Both the position numbers and the translations under genes were made by a program. Below the pieces are notes generated by a model. That model was not told the origin of the DNA. It saw only the letters and a list, made by a program, of their open reading frames with translations, and ran no database searches. Below, in pieces: positions 1 through 11,915 of a DNA stretch of 64,000 nucleotides. The DNA lies in contig JAFFJZ010000006.1 in NCBI GenBank assembly GCA_018340375.1, positions 24,744,001-24,808,000 of the forward strand. The letters run 5' to 3'. Position 1 is the stretch's first letter. Each line of letters begins with the position of its first letter. The stretch is from Gonatopus flavifemur. Its lineage: Eukaryota; Arthropoda; Insecta; Hymenoptera; Dryinidae.

Positions 1-1402
1 TGAGACATTTCTGTTCCGATAAGTATTCTGTATTCATACTTGGTATGCTTCCTTGTAATTCTAATTTACATTCATTTTTATATTTGTCCTTCTATTTGTT
101 GTCGTCTTTGTTGTATCTCTCTAGCAGGGAATCGTGGGAAATCGGATTCAAAATCCAATACAGCTGATAAAAATATATGGGAGGATTTGTGCTTGGAGTT
201 CACGTTTGGAAATGGAATTCTAAATCCTATTAAGAAACCAAAACGATGGAGAGAGAGAGAGAGAGTAAGATCATTTGCGGAATAGATCAAGAACGATGTG
301 TCTTTTTGTGGAACGCAAGTGTTTGATGAAGTAGTTAACGATGCAATTTGAACCGAGATCGATTTACATAGGTCAGCGACGTATGGATAACTGACTGTAC
401 CATTCGTGTGGCAACATACCGTGGGCCTTTCATCACGTCTGATGGAGTGTGCATGTATAAAGAATTTCCATAGTTAATATTCCACCTGCAACGTAGATGG
501 AGGCATGATATGCGAGGATTAATTGTCTCACTCTCGACCCTTCAAGATCATCATACGAATAGCTGATTTCGTCGGATTGTGGTTGGGATAATTTCAATAT
601 TCTCATATTATATGAACAGATTCGTCAACTGTTCCAGAGAGAATTTATGATTATGTAATGAAAATCCTACCATTGGTTCTTGAGACTCTTGAGATTGTCA
701 TTCAGCCGAAAAATTGTTGGGAAGCAGCATTTTTCCACGAGGAATAGAACTCCGATAGGATATGAATGCTGGAAAGTTATTTCAAGGCACGGCTATCTTT
801 CCCCCATACCTTTGAATTGAAGTTTTTACGATTTCGTTTCACCAAATAGGTTATCAGCAATGTTCTGTAGCGTTTTTGGTGTGGAATAACGGTTGGAGTG
901 ATATAAGTAGCGGCTTGTATTGACGGTTCTCCAATTCTATCAATTTCTTCCATTTCGTGACCCATTGTATCACGTATCCAGATATGTACATTGAATTGTA
1001 TACGTTATCAAATATTACTCATAAAACCTTCTGTGCAGGAGAGACAATGAATACTCCTCACTCGGTACGGATGGATTACGGATGAGAATCCAAATTCTTT
1101 TCATTCCATGTCCGTCAATATCTGGTATCTGAGGTAGAATCAGATTTGTCAGCTCTCCGAAACACACCAACTTGGATTCATGTGCATGAAATAATGTTTT
1201 CCCTTGCTATCCATCAGTCAGTTACATGACTTCATTCGAATCTCCATTCGAACGAGATATATAGTTGATATGTCATAAGTTTGTAACCTAATTCTGATCG
1301 AAAAATTCAAGATTCATTGAAAAAGAAGTAAAACACAGTTATTCATGGAAATGATCTCCATCGCATTGGAGGACCTTCAGCCATCGTTACTTCAGGTAAC
1401 TC
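1..1402. other. Intergenic, no gene recognised
   Basis: Apart from a short GA run near 249-266, I see no coding exon, RNA gene or mobile element here. The short open frames lack conserved motifs. Confidence 0.5.
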
Positions 1403-1690
1403 CCCAGGTAAAAATTGACCATGGGCGCTGGGTTGCCGCAAGGCTCACCAAGATGGGCCGAGCCTAGGCTACCAGGCATGGCGCAACTCTGAAATGATAA
1501 CATCATTTCAGCCTCAGCCCATTTGTTTTCACAATCAAGACCCAACACTGGAAACAGGGTTGTGATAGCATATGCCGTCAATGGCAGACCATACAAAAAT
1601 TTGTTCGCCAAGGATGAGCCAACGCTGTAGCAATTTTGCGGCAGGGTTGCGCCCATTTCATGCCAATGGTCACTTTTATTTTTCATTGTA
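1403..1690. mobile_element. Probable Group A relic with one clear terminus
   Basis: The left end is CCCAGGTAAAAATTGACCAT followed by GGGCGCTGGGTTGC. An inverted counterpart is found at 1638-1680 (GCAGGGTTGCGCCC, then AATGGTCAC and TTTTATTTTT), but the final GGG is lost and no target duplication can be read. Confidence 0.45.
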
Positions 1691-1995
1691 ATTGAAAATA
1701 AAATAAAAAATCCATTCTATCATTTCGATTGAACGAAATGAATGTCGGAGAATTTCAACATGTAATTTTTCTGATTAGTTTAAACTGATGAATGACGTAA
1801 ATCCGGTGGTCCTGGCGTAGAAGTAGGCGGGTCTGGAAACAGATGAAGAATTATTTCTGTCATGGAATCTTCAGAGGAGACTTATATATTGATTGAATGC
1901 TTGGTTCGCCACTCGCAGGAAACAAGCATCACTCTGGTGAGAGTTATCGTAATTTGCTGTTTGAGAAGGAAGTTTCACTCTTAGCCAAGCTATTA

Positions 1996-2345
1996 CTCAA
2001 GTCGAGTCAAGCTAACGCCTAAACTGAGCGAGGCCATCGCCCAAGCTGAGCCAAGCTATTGCCCAAGCTGGACCAAGCTACGACCCATGCTTGGTGCAAC
2101 ATGAGAATCCATTGTCATTCAGAGTTGCCTAATGCTTGGAGCAGTGTCCCGCCAAGCCCTAGAGAGCCTCTGTTGAAAGCATGCTTTTTCCTTCAAGCAA
2201 TATTGGTTGAAGGATGGGCCAAGCGTGGCGCAGCCAATGATCAATGATGGATCAACGAAGTCGATTTATGACTTCCCATATTGGTACAATGTTTAGACCA
2301 TTGTCAACCATCCTTGTCCCTACATGGATTGCCCAGCTTTGGCTG
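1996..2345. repeat. Repeat relic rich in CCAAGCT words
   Basis: CAAGCT, CCAAGC and their complements recur (about 1985-2100 and 2330-2350), and CCATGTAGGGAC is present on the minus strand near 2325. This resembles the interior of the CAAGCTTG-type repeat at 42.4-43.5 kb. Boundaries are uncertain and it abuts the mariner 3' end. Confidence 0.35.
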
Positions 2346-3363
2346 GCAGCCTTGCGTCTAGCTATATTCCGTCGTCAGCATTGGCGGAGCCTGAAGATTT
2401 TTATATGGGTCGCTGATTCCTTCCGCAAAGAAACCTCTCTAAATGTTTTGAACCGCACGTCAGACAAATCATTCTGCATTTTCCGGAATAAGTGATAATC
2501 GGATGAAGCTAAGTTTGGTAAATACGTCGGGTGTGGTACAGCTTCCCATCCAAGCGCCAGTAACGTAGCCTTGACTGGTTTACCCACATGAAGCAGCGCG
2601 TTGTCATGGAGCAGTTTTACTGGACGTTTCTCCTCAATTTCTTGATTCACTTGCATCAATTGATGACAATAGCGATCGGCAGTAACTGTTTGATCAGGTT
2701 TGAGGAGTTCATAATACAGTACGCCTTTCATATCCCACCGTATGCACAGCATGACTTTTTTACAATGAACATTGCGCTTTGGCGTGGATGTTGTCGGCTC
2801 GCCGGGGTCAACCCAATCATATTTGCGTTTCGGATTATCAAAATAAATTCACTTTTCATCGCCGCCCTGGTGGAAATATTTCTCCGAATTTTCTCCGTTT
2901 TTTTCCGATTTTGTTCGGGAATTTCTCCGAATTTTATACCAAATTGAGACGTTTCTCCGAAACACTTCGTTCATAGTCACTTCTCCGAATTTTATACCAA
3001 ATTGAGACGTTTCTCCGAAACACTTCGCTCATAGTCACTTCTCCGAATTGGAAGATTCAGATTTTTCCCGAATTTCTCCTCGAAAGATGACATTTTTCTC
3101 CGAATTATTCATTTGTCCAACGTAATTTATTTCGTGATCGAAATATTTCTCCAATCTTTTCCGGCTCATTCCAAAATTTTCTCCGATTTATCCAGATTTT
3201 CTCTAAATTTCTCTCGAAATACTCCGCCTCGAATGATTTTTCTGAATCAAAAGTTCAGATTTTCTCCGAATTTTTGCTGAAATGATTATAGTATTCTTCG
3301 AATTATTCATATTCTCAACATAATTCATTCCATAATCAGAATATTTTTCCGAATTTCTCCGAA

Positions 3364-4500
3364 CTACTTCTGAGGGAAGATGGGAACTGTTCTACTTAAC
3401 CTTTGACAATCCCCCCGATTTTCTCCGAAAATTCCCTAATGTATGGAAATTGGAATATAGATAAAATTCGGAGAACTTCGGAGAGGCAGGTCCTTCCCAC
3501 CTGCTTTCGTAGCTATTCGAAGACAATCCGAATAATCCATCCCGCATTCAAATGTGAGTGGGTGATCCGAATTCCTCCGAATTTTCTCGAAGAAAACATG
3601 CCAATGAATCTTCAAAAATATTTCCGATTCCCTCCGAATTTTTCCTCAGCGTATAACAAGAACAACTTGCCACCCAGATAGCATTGAAAGTCCTCTGGAC
3701 GTTTTAGAAACATAACCTTAGTTCTGCGCGCTTCGTCTCCGGGGAGTAGGTTTAAGTACGTTCAGAGGACGTTCATTTTTGATGCACCTGAATACGTTCC
3801 CAGTACGTATTTTTCATTCGCCTCGGGACGTTCTCGTTACGTTTCCCAAACGTACTTTCATGGAAACTAACCTTTACAAACACATGTGTAGTATCGCAGA
3901 ACATCATTGACACCTTTATTGAACACATCCCCAAAACGTCGCTTGGTGAAGATAAATAGAACATTACGGAACATTTGTATGTCCCTGGGACGTACATGCG
4001 ACGTTCTTGGAACGTCCTGGGATCTCATTTGAACGTTCTCTGCGTGAGCAAGTACGTTTTGTGAATGTTTAGAAAACCTCCCGATGCTGTCCGGGCAAGA
4101 AACTCGGTGAATCTTTCATATGCTAGCTGTTCCTGTAGAAATTCGAGAAAAATCAGAATAATTCCTTTCTTCGAAGAATTTAGATCATTTTTTCTAATTT
4201 CTTCGAACTACTTCTGAGGGAGAATTGGAACTGTTCTATTCAACCTTTGACAGTCCCCCCGATTCCCTCCGAAAATTCTCCAATGTATGGAAATTTGAAT
4301 ATAGATAAAGTTCGGAGAACTTCGGAGAGGCAGGTCCTTCCCACCTTTTTTCGTAGCCATTCGAAAACAATCGGAATAATTCATCACGCGTTTAAATGTT
4401 GGTGAGTGATCCAAATTCCTCTGAATTTTCTTGAAAAATATATGTCAATAAGTCTTCAAACATATATCCGATTTCCTCCGAATTTTCCCTCAGTCTGACA
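3364..4500. repeat. Internal direct duplication inside A1
   Basis: Copies at 3364-3665 and 4204-4500 share long identical runs, for example GGAGAGGCAGGTCCTTCCCA and TTCTGAGGG near the start. A third, truncated copy starts near 4610 and is split by element A3. The A2 insertion lies between copies one and two. Confidence 0.75.
3673..4095. mobile_element. Group A element A2 (ACGTTC-motif) nested in A1
   Basis: The termini are CCCAGATAGCAT and, inverted, CCCGGACAGCAT. The flanks are CA (3671-3672) and CA (4096-4097). The 423-bp body repeats GAACGT, GGACGT and ACGTTC words. No coding frame was recognised. A diverged relative sits at about 50790-51459. Confidence 0.75.
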
Positions 4501-4639
4501 AAGAATCATGCCTAGAAATCCACTAAACCCTCTATTTGTTACATGTTTTCGGAGGATTTCGGAGAAAATCGGAATACTCGGATCGATTGAACAATTCAAG
4601 TAATTTATATGACTTCCTCTAAATTGCTTCTGAGAAGAT

Positions 4640-4808
4640 CCCTAGTAGAAATGCTCTAGTGATTGACAAGTTTTGTAACGCTCAACTCGCCAAAAACTAG
4701 ACGCTCGCAAGTGCCTCGTAGGGTTCTGGTAAGTTACTTGCAAGTGTCTAGTATCTGGCTAGTTAAGCGTTACAAAACTCGTCAATAACTAGAGCATTTC
4801 TACTTGGG
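4640..4808. mobile_element. Group A element A3, 169-bp foldback nested in A1
   Basis: It begins CCCTAGTAGAAATGCTCTAG and ends with the complement of CCCAAGTAGAAATGCTCTAG. The two arms pair over roughly 70 bp each. The flanks are AT (4638-4639) and AT (4809-4810). Removing it restores GAGAAGATGTGGGAA, matching the parallel A1 copies (GAAGATGGGAAC), so the insertion is precise. It is a typical MITE without coding capacity. Confidence 0.85.
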
Positions 4809-5545
4809 ATGTGGGAATAGTTGCATTCAATTTCTGAAAATTCCCCGGATTCTCTCCGAACATTCCCCAATATATATTGAACACATATATGGATGAAATG
4901 CGGAGAAATTCGGAGGAAATCGGTATGATTTACTTTCAAAATTTAGTGAGAAAGTGTTCAACTTTTGACAAAAATCACAAATTCTTTCGAATATGTTGCA
5001 TTCGGAACATTCCAAACTTCTCGATTCCCTTTTTCTGATTAGCGGAGAAATTCGGACCAAAAAACGGAGACTTGCGAATATTTTTCATAACTGTTTCTCC
5101 GGATTCCTCCGAAACTTGCAAAAATGAGAAATTCGGAGAAATATTTCCACCAGGGCGGTCACAATTTTCCATAGGAAAGACTTTCTATGTTGCTTGTTGT
5201 AAAGACTCACACAAATGTTAAGACGACAGTTTTTATTTTCTTGAATCAGAAAGTGTGGTACCCACTTTGTTCCTTCCCGAATCTCACCCATTGCTTTCAA
5301 ACGATAAGAAACAGTTTGTTGAGTTACTCCAAGCTGTTCCGAAAGTTGTTTCTCCGTCCGACAAGAGTTTTTATCCAGCAACGCTTGCAGTTCCTGAAAT
5401 CACCTTCTTTGAATCGCTTATACCAATACTCAGATGTCCTTTTAGATACAATGTTGTCTCCAAGAACAGAACATATCGATTCCCACGCTTTCCTAACACT
5501 TTTTCCTTGATGGAATTCTAGGTTATGTTTATGACTCCTTTACAT

Positions 5546-6229
5546 TTCGATACTATATATATCAAGCGCCATCTATCATAGTGAGCGGGATCTTTGAATT
5601 GATTTACAATAGCTGTTATGATGATACAAAATCGAAGTGTCCTAAAACTCATTTGTACATCTAATATAAAGCCAGGAGAATATTTCATGATACATAATCG
5701 TGGATTATACCGAGCATTAATCGTTGAAAAAGTGCAGCTTGATGTTCACATTGATGAATGAATAGTCCGCCTGCGAGCTATGAATTCACAAATAAATAAC
5801 CAATTACGAATTAACTCACTGAATTGTAATTAACTCATGTCCCATTGAACGCGAATACAACCAGTCGAATGAAGATTCCTCTCCTCCCGAGGCTTCCGCA
5901 ACGATGTATTATAGGTATACGTACAAACACGGTTTTATTAAATTTTCTCTGTCGATGCCTGAGGCATCAATAACGATGTTTGTTTTTCTGCTCCATCTAT
6001 GCGTTCTATTTCGTCGAATCAAATTCGATACTGACTGACGAAAGCACATACAGTAATTATATAGTTAGGTCTGCGTCGAGTGGTGATTCATACAATAATG
6101 TGGGGAAAAAACTTCCATACGCGAATCAAATGTTGTCATATACAATTGATTCGAGTGAAATATTTCTAAATCACAAAGACAAATTTTCCTTTCATGATCC
6201 GTGACGATGGACCAAAGTATTTGTTTCAA
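5546..6229. other. Flank between mariner relic and A4
   Basis: Includes the likely mariner upstream region (AAGCGCCATCTATCATAG near 5565-5582). No gene was seen. Confidence 0.45.
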
Positions 6230-6604
6230 CCCTGCTTAGGGATTCCCAATCAGAAGAATCCGAATTATGTCAATGTCAACAACAGGTGCAGTACAGTGCC
6301 ATTATTGGGTCTTCCACACTTGGCCCACACGTACGGGATCAGTACTAGATACATAGAAATACAGTACTGTGCCTGTACTGATAAATCAGTACTGAGAGCT
6401 TAATGTTGGTCAGGTAGTATTTGTACTAAATCCTCAGTACAGAAAAGCGTTATCATCCCAGACAGATGCCAGTACCCTGCCAGTTTTGGCCAGTACTGGT
6501 GCAGTACTGTGCCTGTTGTCAATTTCTGGTTGGTGTTTCCTATTTGATCTTATTCAAATCTAATTGGTTTCAATGAGATCGAATAGGAAAATTCTTAAGC
6601 AGGG
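6230..6604. mobile_element. Group A element A4 (CAGTACTG-motif)
   Basis: The left end is CCCTGCTTAGGGATT and the right end is the complement of CCCTGCTTAAGAATT. The body repeats the palindrome CAGTACTG and variants (AGTACAGTGCC, CCAGTACTGG). The flanks (AA, CA) do not match, so the target duplication is decayed or the ends are slightly misplaced. Confidence 0.6.
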
Positions 6605-9600
6605 CAGAAACAAAAATCTGATTCAAACTGATTGACGAGTTGATGAGTTTCAATCGGATTTTTGAAGCAGAGAAAAACCTCTCATACGTTTCGAGTAAAC
6701 TGCGAGCCGTCGTTGCCGATCTCCTCACGCCAATGAGATCAACTTGAAAGCTTTGAAACTTACTCGCACGTTTAAGCGTGTGGAAATTCTAGGTAACGCA
6801 TCTACGCATTTATACGATCATATTGTATAGGATTACTCTTTTCATTTTTGAATACGAGATACAACAAAATCGCAATGCGTTTCTCTGAAATCGAAATTCG
6901 TTCTCACGATATTGTGGCACGATAGAGTTTTCCTTAGTCGAATATAGTCACGGTACGTACTGCTCGAAAGAATGAAAATTGAATTACGATGTCACAGTCG
7001 CCCTCCAAAGTTGCGCTCTATATGGAAACAAGGGGAGATTCAACGCCAACCGCGAAACCGCAACCACCACTACATCTCTTTGTCCTTCCGTCCTTCCTGA
7101 GTTTCTAAACTGAACCAACTTCAGTGAATTTTCATCACAATGGGAAAATCATCGCCATTAAGGATCGAGACTTGTCTGTTTTAGTACATCGAATCTCTAA
7201 TCAGGGCTTCCCATTGAATGTAATTACTCTCTCGATGTACGACGATGATTCTATATGATTCTACTTGAAATAGAAAAAAAAAAAAATTGAACTCCCTTGT
7301 CATCGATTGAAAACTGATGATATTTTTCTGTCGCAATCTCTACAAGAACTTTAGAGCCAGCGAAATGCGGACGAATCAGAATGCAATAGAATCAGAGAAT
7401 TAATACTATTTACGTAGCCCGGTCACGTTCGTAATACGCAAACAGTGTCGAAGATATTTATATTGTTTCCGTCAAAGCAATAACCGGTAAAATCATTAGT
7501 TACCGAGAGGTTTAAAATACGTATGTGAACCTACATCAACGACCATGACCATATTTCGGTATCTCCCGGAATTTACAAGAACCAAGTCACACTGTTGCGA
7601 ACGTGATCAGCATTAAAACATGACTGACACTGCATTGTTAGAGGTATGTTGCGGTGAGCTCTGAATATTCGCGACGCGTTCCACAATTCGTTCACTCGAC
7701 ATGTGCCGTATGTCCTGAGGGTAGTATCGATTTTCGTCACGGATATTACAATTTTCAAGAAATTCATGCACAGAGGAAAAAGGAGAAAAGGAAGGAAGGA
7801 AAGCACTCCTCTTATCGAAACAAATTCATGAATTGAAATCAATCCATCATCCTTTTTCCGGAGTGACATAATAATAAAGATATTACTGCAGTCTAATATC
7901 ATTTATCATATCTCTTGGCAAATAAAAAAAAAAGGCGAAGGAGTTTATTCGTGCATGCTCATAAATATGGAACATCCCTTTGAATGTGCAATCTATCATA
8001 CAACGGGGCATAGTCTGCACGGTATTCAAACAACAATTGTGTACCAAGCCCCACGGTGATATGATTATAACATCGTCGCGGATTTCAACGTGTAACCTCC
8101 ACAAAGTGAAGCTTTCGTCAACATACATTCACTGAGTAATCAATGATGCACAATCTACCGTGTCGACGACATTTTGAGATGCAAATTATAGGATGCAGAC
8201 CAAAATTGAATTCTCCCTGATGGAAAAAAAATGAAGAAAAAAAAAACGTAAGCGATAACATACACACAACATGGGAGTTGGGAAACCTACTAAAGTAGGA
8301 AACTGGTTGATAGAATATTCGGTTTGTATCCATATGTCTGGAAAATTCGTGATGTCGTGATATCGTGAGAGAAGGTGAAGAAAATTTTCCATGTTCTCAT
8401 ATAGAACTGACCTTGATTCGGTCAGTGTTGAGTTTGTGATCCTGGATGGAATTTTTGTTTAGCCGATATCTATATCTTGATATCTTGGATGTCAATGTTC
8501 ACTCACCAACGATTGCCGACATAAATGGAGCAAGGTATTCCTGCCGTTATAAAATGCAGAAGTCATCCCGTTACCGCACAATCGAATCGGTTGTGGTTTA
8601 CCTTGTCGAAACAGTAAAAAATAGAATACGTTAAATGAAACCGTTGAAAGTTGTTCTTTTTCACGTAGGACCCTGTGATTTTATCTTTTTCCAATAATAT
8701 GCGATATACGATCGTGTTGCGTTGATCGGTTTGCATTGAAACGATGCAGAATGTTCTTTCTGTTTCATAGAATGTCAAAATTCGAACGATAATTTTTGAA
8801 TTTTTGTATAATCACACTCTCTTGATTCATCAAGGATTTTTGGGATAATTGTACGTTTGAGTTGTCGTTTGAAAATTTGCAAACCACTTCAAGATTTATT
8901 CAATTGATATTTTCATCATTATAGAATTCATTTGTAATTTCGAAATGACTCTTGATTTTCATTTAATTGTATGAACTCTCGAATCCTTGGGCGGGAATAA
9001 TGGATCCACTTCGATAATGAAGTTCACCACTCCCGATGAAATTAATAAAAAAGCTCGTAGTGATTATACTGTGTTCGTTCAAAACCGTGTGATCCAGCAA
9101 AGGGAATATGGCAGGGTGTAAATTCGAACGTGAAAAAGAAATCATCTCATCTTCTATCAACAGAATTTAATTAAATTAATCTTGCAACAAATCAATCGAG
9201 GGATGTAAATTTCTACCTTCGTCTCACAAGGAAATTTTCTTACATGCAATACTTTTATTACGAAACTGAGAGAAAAATCACTGAGATATAATAATTTTAA
9301 TTAAAATATAGATATCACGAGATGAAACGATTCTGTAATTTTCTCGGGATGTATGGTCAAATCACAAGGGAGGAGAATATCCATCGTTGAATCGAACTAC
9401 GAAACAGGGAGAGTGAAAGTTGGACTTCGGAATTCATCGATAGAAGACAAGGGGAAAAGTTCTCTGCAAACACATCAGTTGTAGTCGACTGATAATCGAT
9501 ATACATGCGACTATTCCTCAAGAACATCCTCAGTTCCAGTTACATCGAGGATAAAGTTTCTCGAATAATGCTGTCTATCGTATTCGTGATCATAGATAGC

Positions 9601-10969
9601 GTCTTTTTCTTCTTTTCTATAGTTCAAGGAAGTAATTATATATTCATTTATGCGTATCAAATATTTGGATACTCTTTTTATGCACATGAAATTTGGTTTC
9701 CTCGACTCGAAGGTTTCGATTTCTCCTCCTCGAATTTTTCTCTACACTCGATAATACTCGTCCTGATATCCATTCTGATTTTTTTCTCCACTACAATCTT
9801 TGCATGAGATACAACGATCGAAGGGAAAGCGATGCCAGAGAACATAGAATAGACACACCGATGCGTGACTCGTATAAGAACTCACGTGAATGTATAAGCA
9901 ACCAAATTGAGTGTAAAGATATACCAGGAGGAATATAAACATGTATATTTACATTTGATTCATATAAATGTATATGAATACCGCGGTGGTCTAACATTTT
10001 GGCATCCTGACAAGGATTTCCACATGAATTTCGGCGCAACTTTGAATTCAATCGTAAAGTATAATATTGTCTGTTATAATTGTGGAATTTTGTTTGTCAA
10101 TCGGTCGGACTTTTGCTTTCTTTGAAAGTTCCGTACTCTCTTTCTCTCGGGGTCTTCTTTTCAGCCACAAGGTTACCTTGGGCTTCTTTTGGCACCGTGT
10201 ATTGAAATTCAAATAACGCTGTGAGCAACGCGCAATACTCGACAGGGTACCTATACCAGCTTCCTGAGCGATTCACCGTGAAACTGTCGTGCACGGTTAT
10301 ATGAGCGACGCAGAATATGAATAAAAAAAGGAAAGTTGAATGGGGATGGTGGAACGACGACGGATGGGTTTCAATGCAGTTCCAAAGACTATATCTGCTC
10401 GTTGAATTGAAGCTGAGGTCAAGGAGAAGAAATACGAGCAAAGCTTTCCTCGGTCGAGATATCAATGTTAATTATGTCCTCATAAATACAGACACTGCAC
10501 GGAAGTTCCATCAATAGAAGTTGGTGTACGATTTTATGAAAATGAAGGGAAATAAAGGAGGGTGGAGAGAATTCGAGAGAAAGGTTTGGGAAAATAATAA
10601 GCCATTTTTATTTGACTAAAGTGAACAGAAAAGGATGAAAAGTACGATTGCACAAAAATTAACGTTACGAATGAATGAGCGAGAAACTCTGAGGGTTGAA
10701 TTGAAAGCATTTGATGGATTTCTGACTCCTTTTTCTCGAGTTTATTGGAGTGAATAGGAAGTCTTGAATTTTATCTATTCCTTCTTCAAAATTGATGATA
10801 CATTTTTATTTCAACTTTCATGTTTATGTTATGGTAGGAATTATTCAACAGCGTGAAAATTCACGGATCGAGCATATTACTGTTATTAAGCGTGCCATTT
10901 TTTCTCAAATTTGCAGCTTCCATGACAACATCCTTGTTCTTCCTCCATTTGAAACATCCTCATCAAATT
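6605..10969. other. Intergenic stretch without recognised genes
   Basis: AT-rich unique-looking DNA. A 100-codon frame at 9505-9807 is hydrophobic but has no family match that I recognise and no splice context. Confidence 0.45.
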
Positions 10970-11915
10970 CCTGTGTGGAAATTAATTCTAGGCGGCAGTT
11001 TGGACCAAACTGGGTGTCCCTATTTTATTTCAGACCTTGTTTTGGTTACCTTCATAGAGCCTAAACAGGATTGTCATGCACTCATCTTTAGGGCCTGCAT
11101 AGAATCTCTAACTTGGGTCTATGTAGGACACCCATCATGAAGCCAATGCAGGCACTGAAACTAGAACCCTTGAAAGGATAATAAATTGTTGCGAGTATTA
11201 TCAAATTGAATAAATATTGCAAGAAGAGAATCCCAGGTGTAAACTTCCTCGATTGCAAATTGGGCTATCCAATTCGACTTGAGCCCGGACAGGGCCTGGA
11301 ATGGACCAATTTCAATTTCTTGTCAGGTTTTCCACCCAACATTACTTCGTTCATACATTATTGGACTGTATCAGAAAACAGAACAGCCTCATTATGTGTT
11401 GCAATCAACCATGCAGTCATGTTTTTTCGATTTTTTAACATTGTTCACCGATAGTGTGAATTTTTTTGTATGCATATATCCTAAAACATTAATCAACAAG
11501 AATTTTTCAACGGGGTTTTGAACGTAGGTTTATCTTTACAAAAAAAATCAATATAAGGGCAAGGCCCTACGTGGGCTGTAGTTGGTTGCATTCAGATTTT
11601 CAAACCGGGGCGGACGTTGGAAATGCAGCTCGGCCCTACGTGGGTTGTATGTACAGGTATGCCCAAATTAGGATCTCCGGGAGAATACAGGGAGCCTGGC
11701 AAGGCCCTATGCAGGATGTAATTGGTGTGCCTAGATTTTCAGAACAGGTAAAAACATTGGTAATACAGCTTGGCACTATATGGGCCTTACATGGGTGTCC
11801 CTGAGTTAGGGAAATCAGGTTGAATATCAACAATCCGACTAGGCCCCTTAGTGGTTAAGAGTAGGACATCCTAAGTTTGGACACCCAATATGAGCCTAAA
11901 AAATTGCCACACGGG
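10970..11915. mobile_element. Group A element A5 (GGCCCTA-motif), 946 bp
   Basis: The left end is CCTGTGTGGAAATTAATTCT and the right end is the complement of CCCGTGTGGCAATTTTTTAG. The flanks are TT (10968-10969) and TT (11916-11917). Subterminal TGGGTGTCC is shared by both ends, and the body repeats GGCCCTACGTGGG-like units. The left terminus has CCT where others have CCC. The open frames inside are not recognisable. Confidence 0.7.

Larger units (their letters stand above)
2865..5155. mobile_element. Group A element A1 (TTCTCCGAA-motif), 2.3 kb, inserted in the mariner
   Basis: The termini are inverted: CCCTGGTGGAAATATTTCTC at the left and its near-exact reverse complement at the right. The flanks are CG (2863-2864) and CG (5156-5157). 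Removing the element and one CG restores an uninterrupted mariner reading (IVT-GDEK), which proves the 2-bp duplication. The body is dense in TTCTCCGAA or its complement TTCGGAGAA, starting inside the terminal repeat. It includes a 55-bp tandem pair near 2931-3045 and about 300 bp duplicated at 3364-3665 and 4204-4500. No coding capacity was seen. Elements A2 and A3 are nested within it. Confidence 0.85.
2350..5545 (-). pseudogene. Inactivated mariner-type transposase, split by an insertion
   Basis: Minus-strand remnants of a Tc1/mariner-superfamily transposase (DDD type). The N-terminal piece (about 5545-5158) contains SICSVLGDNIV, YWYKRFKEGDF, then, after an apparent deletion of some 35 codons, TEKQLSEQLGVTQQTVSYRL (helix-turn-helix), GTKWVPH and SFLWKIVT. 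The C-terminal piece (about 2862-2350) continues with GDEK, a stop where mariners have Trp, IYFDNPKRKYDWVDPGEP, VMLCIRWDMKGVLYYELLKP, LLHDNA and HPTYLPNLASSDYHLF, then decays through frameshifts to a recognisable end near 2360. Catalytic blocks GDEK and HDNA survive, but SPDLAPSDYHLF has changes and the frame is broken. The element at 2865-5155 lies exactly between IVT and GDEK. Terminal repeats of the mariner were not identified. Confidence 0.88.

Noticed and set aside
2865..5155. Helitron or hAT origin for A1
   Set aside because: The ends are inverted repeats with a 2-bp duplication, unlike Helitron (no inverted ends) or hAT (8-bp duplication).
6228..6606. 2-bp target duplication for element A4
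   Set aside because: The flanks read AA and CA. I did not shift the ends to force a match.
9505..9807. Hydrophobic 100-codon frame
   Set aside because: No recognisable family and no splice or promoter context. Hydrophobic residues are expected from T-rich DNA.
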